From an uncultured Collinsella sp. (GTDB lineage: Bacteria; Actinomycetota; Coriobacteriia; Coriobacteriales; Coriobacteriaceae): 5,361 nucleotides of DNA. Of the stretch, positions 1 through 5,286 are shown piece after piece. Each line of letters starts with the position of its first letter. Position 1 is the first letter of the stretch. The stretch is taken from assembly GCA_937934165.1 (NCBI GenBank), contig CALGZX010000061.1, forward strand, positions 1 through 5,361, given 5' to 3'. The position numbers were made by a program, and so were the translations under genes. The notes below the pieces were generated by a model, which worked only from the letters and a program-made list of their open reading frames with translations, was not told the DNA's origin and ran no database searches.

Positions 1-663
1 GGCCGCCGCGTCGTAATACCGCCCGTCGACCATCACGCGGCCCGAGGGGCGCAGCACCGCCATCACCCGCCGGGCGGTCTCGTTGAGATCCTCTCGCAGG
101 CAGTACTCCAGGAAGGCGTAGACGTCACGCCAAGCGATGACCTCGAGCGGATCCTTGCCGTTGACATGCAGGTTGCGCATAGCGTTGATGTAGAGCTCGT
201 CGGCCTCGGACTCGATCGTGTTGATCTGGATGACGAGTTCGCGCAGGGTCTTGGACTTGCGGTAGTTGGGTAGCTCGACCATCAGGTCCTTCATGGCGCG
301 GCAGGCGTCGGTCACCTTGTGGGCGATCACGATGGCATCGGGATGGATGCTCTGGATGTTGGTGAAGTAGACGCGCTGCACGACGCCTTCGATACGGTCA
401 AGCACAGTGTCGAGCGAGCAACTCATCAGGTCCAGATCCTCGCGCTCAAGCGGGGTGATAAAGGCAGTGAGCAGGGCATCCTCGAGCTCATGGTGCTTCT
501 TGTCGGCCGCATGCTCAATCGCATGCATCTCCTCGAGCATGTCGTGGATCTGCGCGGGATCAAAGTTCTCGAAAATCTTGATGAGCAACTCTGCGGCCTG
601 GACAGCAAGGTCGGCGCAGGCGACGTAGTTGTCAAAGTAGAACGAATCGGGTTTCTTTGCCAT
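1..663 (-). CDS. DUF47/PhoU-like accessory protein of a PiT phosphate transporter (3' end cut by window edge)
   Basis: Cytoplasmic, all-helical protein of the DUF47 (PhoU_div) family, which commonly sits beside PiT transporters and is thought to modulate phosphate uptake. Translation from 663 gives 221 codons with no stop before the window edge. It opens MAKKPDSFYFDNYVACADLA. Family hallmarks seen: an E-x3-D metal-type motif in the helix near residues 46-58 (E50, D54), the segment FITPLEREDLDL (68-79), the helix around LDTVLDRIEGVV (84-95), and a second E-x3-D motif at E151/D155. AAAGGA lies just upstream of the ATG. The preceding transporter gene ends 67 nt upstream on the same strand, so the two are probably co-transcribed. 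The family is usually about 205-215 residues; here the end (after EYC, residue 188) departs from the common C-terminus and continues past residue 221. Family assignment is firm; the exact role is inferred. Confidence 0.93.
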   Translation of the reverse strand, partial: MAKKPDSFYFDNYVACADLAVQAAELLIKIFENFDPAQIHDMLEEMHAIEHAADKKHHELEDALLTAFITPLEREDLDLMSCSLDTVLDRIEGVVQRVYFTNIQSIHPDAIVIAHKVTDACRAMKDLMVELPNYRKSKTLRELVIQINTIESEADELYINAMRNLHVNGKDPLEVIAWRDVYAFLEYCLREDLNETARRVMAVLRPSGRVMVDGRYYDAAA

Positions 664-730
664 GAGTGGGTCCTTTCGAGGCGAAGACGGGTGGGCGAAG
701 TATTACGGTCCGGATGGACGCTCGGTTTGA

Positions 731-1780
731 CTAGATGAACATCATGAACAGCTTGGCCATGACAAAGCTGATGAGTCCGCAGGCGGGGAAGGTGAAGAAC
801 CAGGTGAACATCATGTCCTTGACCACGCCAAAGTTGATGGCCGAAAGGCGCTTGACGGCGCCGACGCCCATGATGGCGCAGGTCTTGATGTGGGTGGAGG
901 ACACAGGGATACCGGTAAGGGTGGCAAGCAGCAGATTCGCGGCGCCTGCGAGGTCGGCGGAGAAGCCCTGATACTTCTCGAGCTTGACCATGCTCTGGCC
1001 GACGGACTTGATGATGCGCTCGCCGCCCACGCTGGTGCCGATGCCCATGGTGGCCGAGCACAGCAGCATGATCCAGATGGGGATGCCGGCATCGCCGACG
1101 CTCGTCTGGCCGTTGGCGAAGGCCACGCCTAAAAAGAGCACGCCGATGAACTTCTGTCCATCCTGCGCGCCGTGCATAAAGCTCATGGCCGCAGCGCTCG
1201 CGATCTGAGCGTATTTAAAGAAGACGTTTGCACGTCGCCTATTGGCGGCGGCAAACAGAATCGAGACGAGTTTGCACAGGATCCAGCCCATGACAAAACC
1301 CAGACCGATGGAGAGCGCCAGGCCGTAGATGACCTTCATCCACTCGTGGACGTTGACGCTGTTCGCGCCGCCGAGGGCGATAGCGGCACCGGTCAGGCCG
1401 GCGATAAGACTGTGGCTTTGCGAGGTGGGGATACCAAAACGCGATGCCGTGGCACCGTAGACGACAATGGAGAACAGAGCCGCGCAGAGGCACGCAAGCG
1501 CCATGGTGCTGTTTCCGCCAAAGTCGACGATATGTGAGATGGTGTTGGCGACGCTCGCGTTAAAGTGCGTCATGATGAGCACGCCCAAGAAGTTGAATGC
1601 GGCGCTCATGAGAATGGCGGCGCGGGCGGGCATGCAACGCGTAGTGACGCAGGTCGCGATGGCGTTGGGCGCGTCGGTCCATCCGTTGACGAAGATGGCG
1701 CCGAGCGCGAGAATCACGGTGACGGCAAGGACTGGGTTCGACACAATTTGGCCGAGGAAGGTTGAGAACGTTACGTCCAT
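731..1780 (-). CDS. pit: PiT-family inorganic phosphate transporter
   Basis: Integral membrane symporter of the PiT (PHO4, PF01384) family, which imports inorganic phosphate with a coupling cation (H+ or Na+). The 349-residue protein is hydrophobic throughout. It carries the duplicated family signature: NGWTDAPNAIATCV (32-45) with GIPTSQSHSLIAG (117-128 region) in the first half, and FMHGAQDGQK (201-210) with GIPVSSTHIKTC (290-301) in the second. The charged loop RRRANVFFKY (181-190) separates the two halves. Length and N-terminus match compact bacterial PiT proteins, which supports the start at 1780. An in-frame TAA at 1813-1811 blocks any long extension. The Shine-Dalgarno directly before this ATG is weak (GAGAAAG). 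A much better one lies 57-62 nt upstream before a tiny open frame, so translation may be controlled. It is the first gene of a unit with the DUF47 protein. Specificity for phosphate is inferred from family and partner; sulfate or other anions are less likely. Confidence 0.95.
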   Translation of the reverse strand: MDVTFSTFLGQIVSNPVLAVTVILALGAIFVNGWTDAPNAIATCVTTRCMPARAAILMSAAFNFLGVLIMTHFNASVANTISHIVDFGGNSTMALACLCAALFSIVVYGATASRFGIPTSQSHSLIAGLTGAAIALGGANSVNVHEWMKVIYGLALSIGLGFVMGWILCKLVSILFAAANRRRANVFFKYAQIASAAAMSFMHGAQDGQKFIGVLFLGVAFANGQTSVGDAGIPIWIMLLCSATMGIGTSVGGERIIKSVGQSMVKLEKYQGFSADLAGAANLLLATLTGIPVSSTHIKTCAIMGVGAVKRLSAINFGVVKDMMFTWFFTFPACGLISFVMAKLFMMFI

Positions 1781-1810
1781 ATATGGGCTTTCTCGAAGTT
1801 TGCAGACACG

Positions 1811-1842
1811 TTACAAAAACATGATAAATCGTATCACCTCCT
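1811..1842 (-). promoter_or_regulatory. Consensus Shine-Dalgarno and three-codon leader ORF upstream of pit
   Basis: On the minus strand, 1842-1833 reads AGGAGGTGAT, a full match to the 16S rRNA 3' end. The next start codon is ATG at 1822-1820, followed by TTT TTG TAA, giving fMet-Phe-Leu and a stop at 1811. This mini-frame is in the same frame as pit and stops 30 nt before the pit ATG. The distance from AGGAGG to the ATG (14 nt) is longer than ideal. The arrangement could serve as a leader peptide, a ribosome standby site or a reinitiation device. A chance match is possible because transcript start is unknown. Confidence 0.4.
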
Positions 1843-1993
1843 GTGGGTTTCTTTACCGAGTTCTGATGGGAGAAGTGAATTTTTTGGCACTAAAATTGAA
1901 TATTAGCCCTGTTGACCGCGGGTATTCTTTTTGCTAACACGCCATGAGGACACGTGTGCGCGCCCCAACACCCCAAAACCACAGTCTGTTCGC

Positions 1994-2023
1994 TTTACAA
2001 CATACAAACATGCGTTCGATAAT
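1994..2023 (+). promoter_or_regulatory. Sigma70-type promoter for the 112-aa gene, placed for a leaderless transcript
   Basis: TTTACA at 1994-1999 (five of six to TTGACA) and GATAAT at 2018-2023 (five of six to TATAAT) are separated by 18 nt. The -10 box ends 7 nt before the ATG at 2031, so transcription would start at or within about one base of the start codon. That would give a leaderless message, a mode common in Actinobacteria. The promoter quality is seen; the start point is inferred. Confidence 0.6.
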
Positions 2024-2030
2024 AGAGGGC

Positions 2031-2369
2031 ATGGAATATCGACAGACAGACGGCAAAACTCGGCGCGTGCACAAGCAGTATGTGGACGTCGTGGCTCGCA
2101 TCCTCGCGGGCGGACAGGTCGTGCCGGTCACCGTCTGCTGGGTCGACGGCCGTTGTTTTACGATCGACGAAATTATCTCGACCACCGGGTTTGGCCTGAT
2201 GGTCCACGGCATCCGTACGGCAACATATAAGGTGCGTTTTGGCGGGCACGCGACCGAGTTGTATCTGGAGGACCAGACGCGCGAGCGGGTGGACGGCTCG
2301 CAGGCGCACGTGATGCGTTGGTGGGTCTGGGCCTTTGACCGCACGCTTGAGGGCGAGCGCCGTAGGTAA
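2031..2369 (+). CDS. Small conserved-type hypothetical protein, 112 aa, unknown function
   Basis: I do not recognise a named family. The 112-residue product begins MEYRQTDGKTRRVHKQYVDV. It has a basic N-terminal stretch (residues 9-15), then a probable beta-rich core: VVPVTVCWVDGRCFTIDEII (30-49), GLMVHGIRTATYKVRFGG (55-72), TELYLEDQ (75-82) and HVMRWWVWAFD (93-103). It ends in a charged GERRR. The pattern of a W-x-DGR-x-F-x-IDEI strand pair followed by Y-x-VR-x-GG and a Trp-rich final strand resembles, from memory, small uncharacterised proteins of Firmicutes and Actinobacteria with a 'DGR-x-Y-x-ID' core. No signal peptide or membrane segment is visible. An upstream in-frame ATG at 2010 or 1944 would give a longer protein, but neither has a Shine-Dalgarno, and the promoter's -10 box overlaps that stretch. 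AGAGGG lies only 2-3 nt before the chosen ATG, too close for a normal site. The gene is probably real, because its protein composition is plausible and it has its own promoter. Confidence 0.72.
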   Translation: MEYRQTDGKTRRVHKQYVDVVARILAGGQVVPVTVCWVDGRCFTIDEIISTTGFGLMVHGIRTATYKVRFGGHATELYLEDQTRERVDGSQAHVMRWWVWAFDRTLEGERRR

Positions 2370-2420
2370 GGACGCGCGGCATTCGGGTACAATGGCAGGA
2401 ATCTTGTCACCTACGGCGCT
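2356..2420. repeat. Perfect 12-bp inverted repeat flanking the start region of the BI-1 gene
   Basis: AGCGCCGTAGGT at 2356-2367 is the exact reverse complement of ACCTACGGCGCT at 2409-2420, with a 41-nt spacer. The left arm covers the last codons and part of the stop of the 112-aa gene; the right arm lies 28 nt before the next ATG. In RNA the stem could be extended inside by GAC/GTC (2371-2373 with 2406-2408) after a small bulge. A second GGCGCT at 2426-2431 runs into a T-run (2431-2435), so the left arm could also pair there as a weak terminator. It may be a terminator or attenuator, or a pair of DNA operator half-sites. Confidence 0.6.
2388..2393 (+). promoter_or_regulatory. Candidate -10 box for the BI-1 gene
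   Basis: TACAAT preceded by GGG lies in the gap upstream of the BI-1 gene and inside the spacer of the 12-bp inverted repeat. No good -35 box is present 16-18 nt upstream. If used, transcription would begin near 2400 and leave a leader of about 50 nt. The box GGGTATCAT before the next gene has a similar look. Confidence 0.35.
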
Positions 2421-2448
2421 GTCGTGGCGCTTTTTGAAAGGACGAAGT

Positions 2449-3144
2449 ATGAACGATATCCAGGGCTATCAGAACGGCCCCGTCGAGAGCGGCGCAAGCC
2501 GCGCCAAGGAGATGTCGCCGCGCGCGTACAATCTCGCCATGTCTGCCCTGATCTTCTTGGGCTTTTGCGCCATGGGCGCCGGCGCCTACTTTACGAGCAC
2601 CATGTCGTTTGCGCGCATGATGATGAGCGGTGCCGCCTTGCCGCTGGTCTTTGGCTCGTTTATTTTGACCATCGTCGGCATGGTCATGATGTCGGCCGCC
2701 GCCAGCAAGCAGTCCGTGGGCCTGTCCCTTGTGGGCTACGTAATCTTTGCGAGCACCTTTGGCCTGACCGCGTCGTTTGGCCTTGCCAACTATGACCTGC
2801 CCACTATCAACACCGCCTTTATCGCAACCGCTGCTATCACCTTTGTCTTCGGTGCGCTGGGCGTGACCTTCCCCAAGTTCTTCCAGCGTGTGTACGGCAT
2901 CGGCTTTGGCATCCTGCTTGCCACGATTCTGGTCGAGATCGTGCTGATGTTCATGGGCGTCTCGCAGTCCATCACCGATCTGATCGTGATCGTGGTGTTC
3001 GCCGGGTTTATTGGCTACGACACCTATGTTGCCACGACGGTGCCGCCCACGCTGCCCAATGCGGTGCTCATGGCGTCCAATCTGTTCGTGGACATTATCA
3101 ACGTGTTCCTGCGCATCCTGAACATTCTCGGTCGTCGCGACTAG
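2449..3144 (+). CDS. Bax inhibitor-1 / YccA family membrane protein
   Basis: Seven-helix-type integral membrane protein of the BI-1-like family (PF01027). Members include the bacterial pH-sensitive calcium leak protein YetJ and E. coli YccA, a modulator of the FtsH protease. The chosen start gives 231 residues, typical for the family, with AAAGGA 6 nt before the ATG. A cytoplasmic N-terminus of about 25 polar residues is followed by hydrophobic segments near 28-50, 59-83, 90-111, 120-140, 149-170 and 176-195, and a C-terminal amphipathic stretch. Family hallmarks are FIGYDTYVA (187-195) and LFVDIINVFLRILNILGRRD (212-231). Asp191 and Asp215 are 24 residues apart, the same separation as the paired aspartates (171 and 195) that form the pH latch in YetJ. 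An ATG-initiated extension back to 2335 would overlap the upstream gene and lacks a ribosome site. Calcium transport or protease modulation is family inference, not shown here. Confidence 0.93.
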   Translation: MNDIQGYQNGPVESGASRAKEMSPRAYNLAMSALIFLGFCAMGAGAYFTSTMSFARMMMSGAALPLVFGSFILTIVGMVMMSAAASKQSVGLSLVGYVIFASTFGLTASFGLANYDLPTINTAFIATAAITFVFGALGVTFPKFFQRVYGIGFGILLATILVEIVLMFMGVSQSITDLIVIVVFAGFIGYDTYVATTVPPTLPNAVLMASNLFVDIINVFLRILNILGRRD

Positions 3145-3191
3145 CGCGGCGTTGCGACGTTTCCTGCCGGACACGGTAAAACGATACGAAA

Positions 3192-3217
3192 GGCGGTCCT
3201 TCGGGGCCGTCTTTTTT
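3192..3217 (+). terminator. Intrinsic terminator after the BI-1 gene
   Basis: GGCGGTCC (3192-3199), loop TTCG (3200-3203) and GGGCCGTC (3204-3211) form an 8-bp stem with two G-U pairs and a tetraloop, followed by six T at 3212-3217. It lies 47 nt after the BI-1 stop and separates this gene from the next. Confidence 0.9.
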
Positions 3218-3230
3218 GTGCGTGGCGGGG

Positions 3231-3236
3231 TATCAT
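3231..3236 (+). promoter_or_regulatory. Candidate -10 box for the glycohydrolase-like gene
   Basis: TATCAT preceded by GGGG lies 47 nt before the ATG at 3284, directly after the BI-1 terminator. That is where a promoter must be if the terminator is efficient. No convincing -35 box is seen at the right distance. Confidence 0.35.
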
Positions 3237-3283
3237 GGATGGGAAAAAGCCGATAGCGGCAGCGACAGGAAAGGTGGCCACGT

Positions 3284-4417
3284 ATGGCAGATGTCGACAA
3301 CAGGAACCGTAACCGCAGGTCTAACCGAGCGGGTCAGCCCAATCCCAAGCGCGAGGCGCGTGCCAAGGCCGCCGAGCGCCATGTGACGGCTGTGTCCGAG
3401 GCCTGCGCCAAGGATATCGAGCGTTCGCTTGCCGGCGTGCGCGAGTTCGATGGTATGCCTGCCGGTTTTGTCGCGGCGATGAAGGCCAAGGCCCAGGCGG
3501 CTGCGGCTGCCGAGGAGCCGGTTGCCGAGGTTGTGGAGGCTGACGCTGCCGAGGTTGAGACTGCCGAGGTGGAGACTGCGGTCGAGCCCGAGGTGGCACT
3601 CGAGTCCACCGAGTCGGCCGACGAGGCTGAGTCCGCGCCCGCGGAGGAGGCTGCTCCGGGCCTGCCCGAGGTCACTGTGCTTGATGCCTCCGCCACGCAG
3701 GCAATCCTCGATAACGGCCGCGGCTATGCGCAGTTCTGCGACATGGCCGTGCTTGCCTTTGCCTCGTTTACCAATCCGGGCGGTGGCTATATCCAGGGCT
3801 ACCTGGGCCAGGAGGCGACGCTCTGCGCCGATTCGTACTTGTACAACGTGCTCGACAAGCAGCGCAAGTGGTACGGCGAGAACCGTCGCCGCAACATCAA
3901 CTGCGAGCTGTACCGCAATCGTGCGCTGGTGGTGCCCGCCGTGCGCTTCGATCGCAACCACGTGCACGCATACGCCGACGTGATCGTTGCCGCCGCACCC
4001 AACGCCAAGCGTGCTCGCCAGGAGTACCGCGTGGGCGACGATGCCTTGCTTGACGCCCTGCGCGACCGTATTCGCTTTGTCCTTGCCATCTGCGATGAGC
4101 TGGGTCGCGAGAAGCTCGTGCTGGGTGCTTGGGGCTGCGACAATAACGGCTTTGATGCCGAGGTCGTAGCCGAGCTCTTCCGTAAGGAGCTCGCGTCGGG
4201 CGACTTTAAGGTCAAGCAGGTCTTCTTTGCCGTGCCTTCTACGCGCTGGGATGAGGATTTTGCCAAGTTCGAGCACGTGCTGGCAAACTTCCCCGAGCGT
4301 AACGAGGAGTCCTATGCTCAGGTTGCCGCCCGCGCCGCGGCCGCCCGTGCCGCCGAGCAGGCTCAGGCCGCTGCCGAGGACGACGAGGATGACGACGACT
4401 GGTGCAAGTACCTGTAA
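3284..4417 (+). CDS. TIGR02452/DUF2263 microbial-type PARG-like protein with acidic insert and altered catalytic motif
   Basis: Related to bacterial poly(ADP-ribose) glycohydrolases (TIGR02452, PF10021), macrodomain-like enzymes that remove ADP-ribose. The 377 residues divide as follows. A basic N-terminus (6-32) leads into a helical part (32-70) like the family's N-terminal domain. A low-complexity Ala/Glu/Val acidic linker spans about 71-126. The macro-type core spans about 127-335. A C-terminal Ala-rich, then very acidic tail runs AAEDDEDDDDWCKYL (363-377). In the core, FTNPGGGYIQG (162-172) and QEATLC (176-181) match the family signature GGG-x(6-8)-QEE with seven residues between, but the second Glu, expected to be catalytic, is Ala178. 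The later loop is GAWGCDNNGFD (281-291), where relatives usually have GCG followed by a small loop; Asp286 replaces that Gly. AAGGTGG lies 6 nt before the ATG. The gene has its own terminator and appears monocistronic. It may bind ADP-ribose without cleaving it, or use another residue. Family call firm, activity doubtful. Confidence 0.87.
   Translation: MADVDNRNRNRRSNRAGQPNPKREARAKAAERHVTAVSEACAKDIERSLAGVREFDGMPAGFVAAMKAKAQAAAAAEEPVAEVVEADAAEVETAEVETAVEPEVALESTESADEAESAPAEEAAPGLPEVTVLDASATQAILDNGRGYAQFCDMAVLAFASFTNPGGGYIQGYLGQEATLCADSYLYNVLDKQRKWYGENRRRNINCELYRNRALVVPAVRFDRNHVHAYADVIVAAAPNAKRARQEYRVGDDALLDALRDRIRFVLAICDELGREKLVLGAWGCDNNGFDAEVVAELFRKELASGDFKVKQVFFAVPSTRWDEDFAKFEHVLANFPERNEESYAQVAARAAAARAAEQAQAAAEDDEDDDDWCKYL
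3548..3577 (+). repeat. 15-bp tandem repeat in the acidic linker
   Basis: Two consecutive copies of GCCGAGGTKGAGACT (3548-3562 and 3563-3577) differ at one base and encode AEVET twice. They sit in the low-complexity Ala/Glu/Val linker of the glycohydrolase-like protein. The linker could change length by slippage without breaking the frame. Confidence 0.75.
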
Positions 4418-4442
4418 ACGGTACGTGCCGACAGATAGGCCG

Positions 4443-4475
4443 AGCCGGCGGGAGGGCTGCTCCCGTCGGCTTTTT
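4443..4475 (+). terminator. Strong intrinsic terminator between the PARG-like and SGNH genes
   Basis: A stem of 11 bp (4444-4454 with 4460-4470, one G-U pair), extendable by an A-T pair at 4443/4471, closes a five-base loop GGCTG and is followed by TTTTT (4471-4475). It lies 25 nt after the PARG-like stop. Only 19 nt remain between the T-run and the next ATG, and these contain that gene's ribosome site. Confidence 0.92.
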
Positions 4476-4494
4476 ACTAAAGGAAGGGTTTACG

Positions 4495-5154
4495 ATGAAA
4501 AACGTTCTGTGCTTTGGTGACAGCAATACCTATGGCTATGATCCGGCTGGTATGCGCGATGGCACCGCGGTGCGCTATGCGCAGGATGTGCGCTGGTGCG
4601 GCGTGGCGCAGCGTGACCTGGGCGAGGGCTGGCATGTGATTGAGGAGGGGCTTAACGGCCGCACGGCAGTGCGCGACGATATGTGCCATCTGGACACTAA
4701 CCTCAACGGTATTCGCGCGCTTCCGATGCTGCTCGAGGCCCATAAGCCGCTGGATGCCATTGTGATCATGCTGGGCACCAACGACTGCAAGACGGTCTTT
4801 AACGTGACGGCTTCCGATATCGCCCGTGGCGCCATGGCGCTGATTCGCGCCGTCCGTGCGTTTCCGTGGACCGATGCCGCGCCTTGTCCGCGCATTCTGC
4901 TGATGGCTCCTATCAAGATCAAGCCGCAGATCGCTGATGTGTATATGACCGACTTTGACGAGCATTCCGTTGAGGCATCTGAGCATTTTGGCGAGTACTA
5001 TGCGCACGTGGCCGAGCAGTTTGGCTGCGACTTTTTGAATGCCGCCGAGTTTGCCGAGCCGGGCGATATCGATTATCTGCACATGATGCCCGAAAGCCAC
5101 GAGAGCCTGGGCCACGCCGTGGCAGCCAAGCTCCAGGACATGCTCGGTGAGTAG
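4495..5154 (+). CDS. SGNH/GDSL-family hydrolase (arylesterase-like)
   Basis: Soluble serine esterase of the SGNH hydrolase superfamily, in the arylesterase/acyl-esterase branch; the natural substrate cannot be told. The 219-residue product shows all blocks: CFGDSNTYGY (6-15) with nucleophile Ser10; EEGLNGRTAVRDD (50-62) for the block II Gly; IMLGTNDCKT (91-100) with oxyanion Asn96; and DIDYLHMMPESHESLGHAVA (191-210) with probable catalytic Asp193 and His196. No signal peptide or membrane segment is seen, so it is likely cytoplasmic. Length is typical. The start at 4495 is preceded by AAAGGAAGGG and places the catalytic block at the usual distance from the N-terminus; the in-frame ATG at 4402 would begin inside the previous gene and add residues encoded by the terminator. 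The gene lies immediately behind a strong terminator with no room for a separate promoter, so expression may depend on readthrough or a promoter inside the upstream gene. Confidence 0.93.
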   Translation: MKNVLCFGDSNTYGYDPAGMRDGTAVRYAQDVRWCGVAQRDLGEGWHVIEEGLNGRTAVRDDMCHLDTNLNGIRALPMLLEAHKPLDAIVIMLGTNDCKTVFNVTASDIARGAMALIRAVRAFPWTDAAPCPRILLMAPIKIKPQIADVYMTDFDEHSVEASEHFGEYYAHVAEQFGCDFLNAAEFAEPGDIDYLHMMPESHESLGHAVAAKLQDMLGE

Positions 5155-5157
5155 CAC

Positions 5158-5201
5158 GGCCCCAAACCACCACAAAGGTACCTTTGCGGTGGCTTGGGGT
5201 C
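5158..5201 (+). terminator. 44-nt near-palindrome after the SGNH gene, probable terminator
   Basis: Two 22-nt arms (5158-5179 and 5180-5201) meet at the central GGTACC. On the plus strand they pair except for A-C mismatches at 5166/5193 and 5172/5187 and a G-U pair at 5159/5200. It starts 3 nt after the SGNH stop. The following stretch (5202-5214) is T-rich but broken by G and C, so the tail is weak. On the minus strand the two A-C mismatches become G-U pairs, so the hairpin could also serve a convergent gene beyond the window. Confidence 0.7.
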
Positions 5202-5205
5202 GTCT

Positions 5206-5267
5206 GTTTGTCTTGATCTGTAACAGTTGTAAGGCCGAAAACGGGCTAGATGTTACAGATTGAGATT
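5206..5267. repeat. Palindromic repeat element, copy A
   Basis: Left arm TCTTGATCTGTAACA (5211-5225) and right arm TGTTACAGATTGAGA (5251-5265) are inverted copies with a 25-nt loop (5226-5250). The match is 13 of 15. The loop contains a mini-stem CCG-AAAA-CGG. The element is extended by GTTTG on the left and TT on the right, both shared with copy B. No coding frame covers it. It resembles intergenic REP/MITE-type hairpins, but the family is not one I can name. Confidence 0.75.
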
Positions 5268-5286
5268 ATTTAGGTCGATATCGGTC

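Larger units (their letters stand above)
1781..2030. other. Divergent intergenic region between pit and the small unknown gene
   Basis: This 250-nt AT-richer stretch must hold the promoters for both directions. On the minus strand it contains the pit leader with its strong Shine-Dalgarno. I found no convincing -35/-10 pair for pit; TAATAT (1905-1900) and TATCAT (1826-1821) are possible -10 boxes without good -35 partners. On the plus strand there is a weak pair TTGACC (1912-1917), 17 nt, TAACAC (1935-1940) preceded by TGC, and a far better pair at 1994-2023. An 8-bp palindrome ACACGTGT lies at 1950-1957. No coding frame here looks genuine. Confidence 0.6.

Noticed and set aside
1..90. Frameshift in the DUF47 gene near its 3' end
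   Set aside because: The alternative frames after EYC hit a stop or give no better match to the family ending. The reading frame used stays open with plausible helical sequence.
706..720. Small hairpin GTCC-GGAT-GGAC between pit and the DUF47 gene
   Set aside because: Only four base pairs and no T-run; too weak to call a terminator or regulatory site.
1944..2030. Earlier start (1944 or 2010) for the 112-aa gene
   Set aside because: Neither has a Shine-Dalgarno, the added residues look non-coding, and a near-consensus promoter overlaps the stretch.
2407..3300. 297-codon open frame on the minus strand
   Set aside because: It is antisense to the BI-1 gene. Its His/Gly/Arg/Asp-rich, non-hydrophobic product has no recognisable motif, and it would cross a clear terminator.
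3233..4276. 347-codon open frame on the minus strand
   Set aside because: It lies antisense to the PARG-like gene. It arises from the strong GC-rich third-position bias, shows no family motifs, and has a His/Leu/Gly-rich composition typical of such shadows.
4477..5175. 232-codon minus-strand open frame
   Set aside because: It mirrors the SGNH gene, whose catalytic blocks are all intact on the plus strand.
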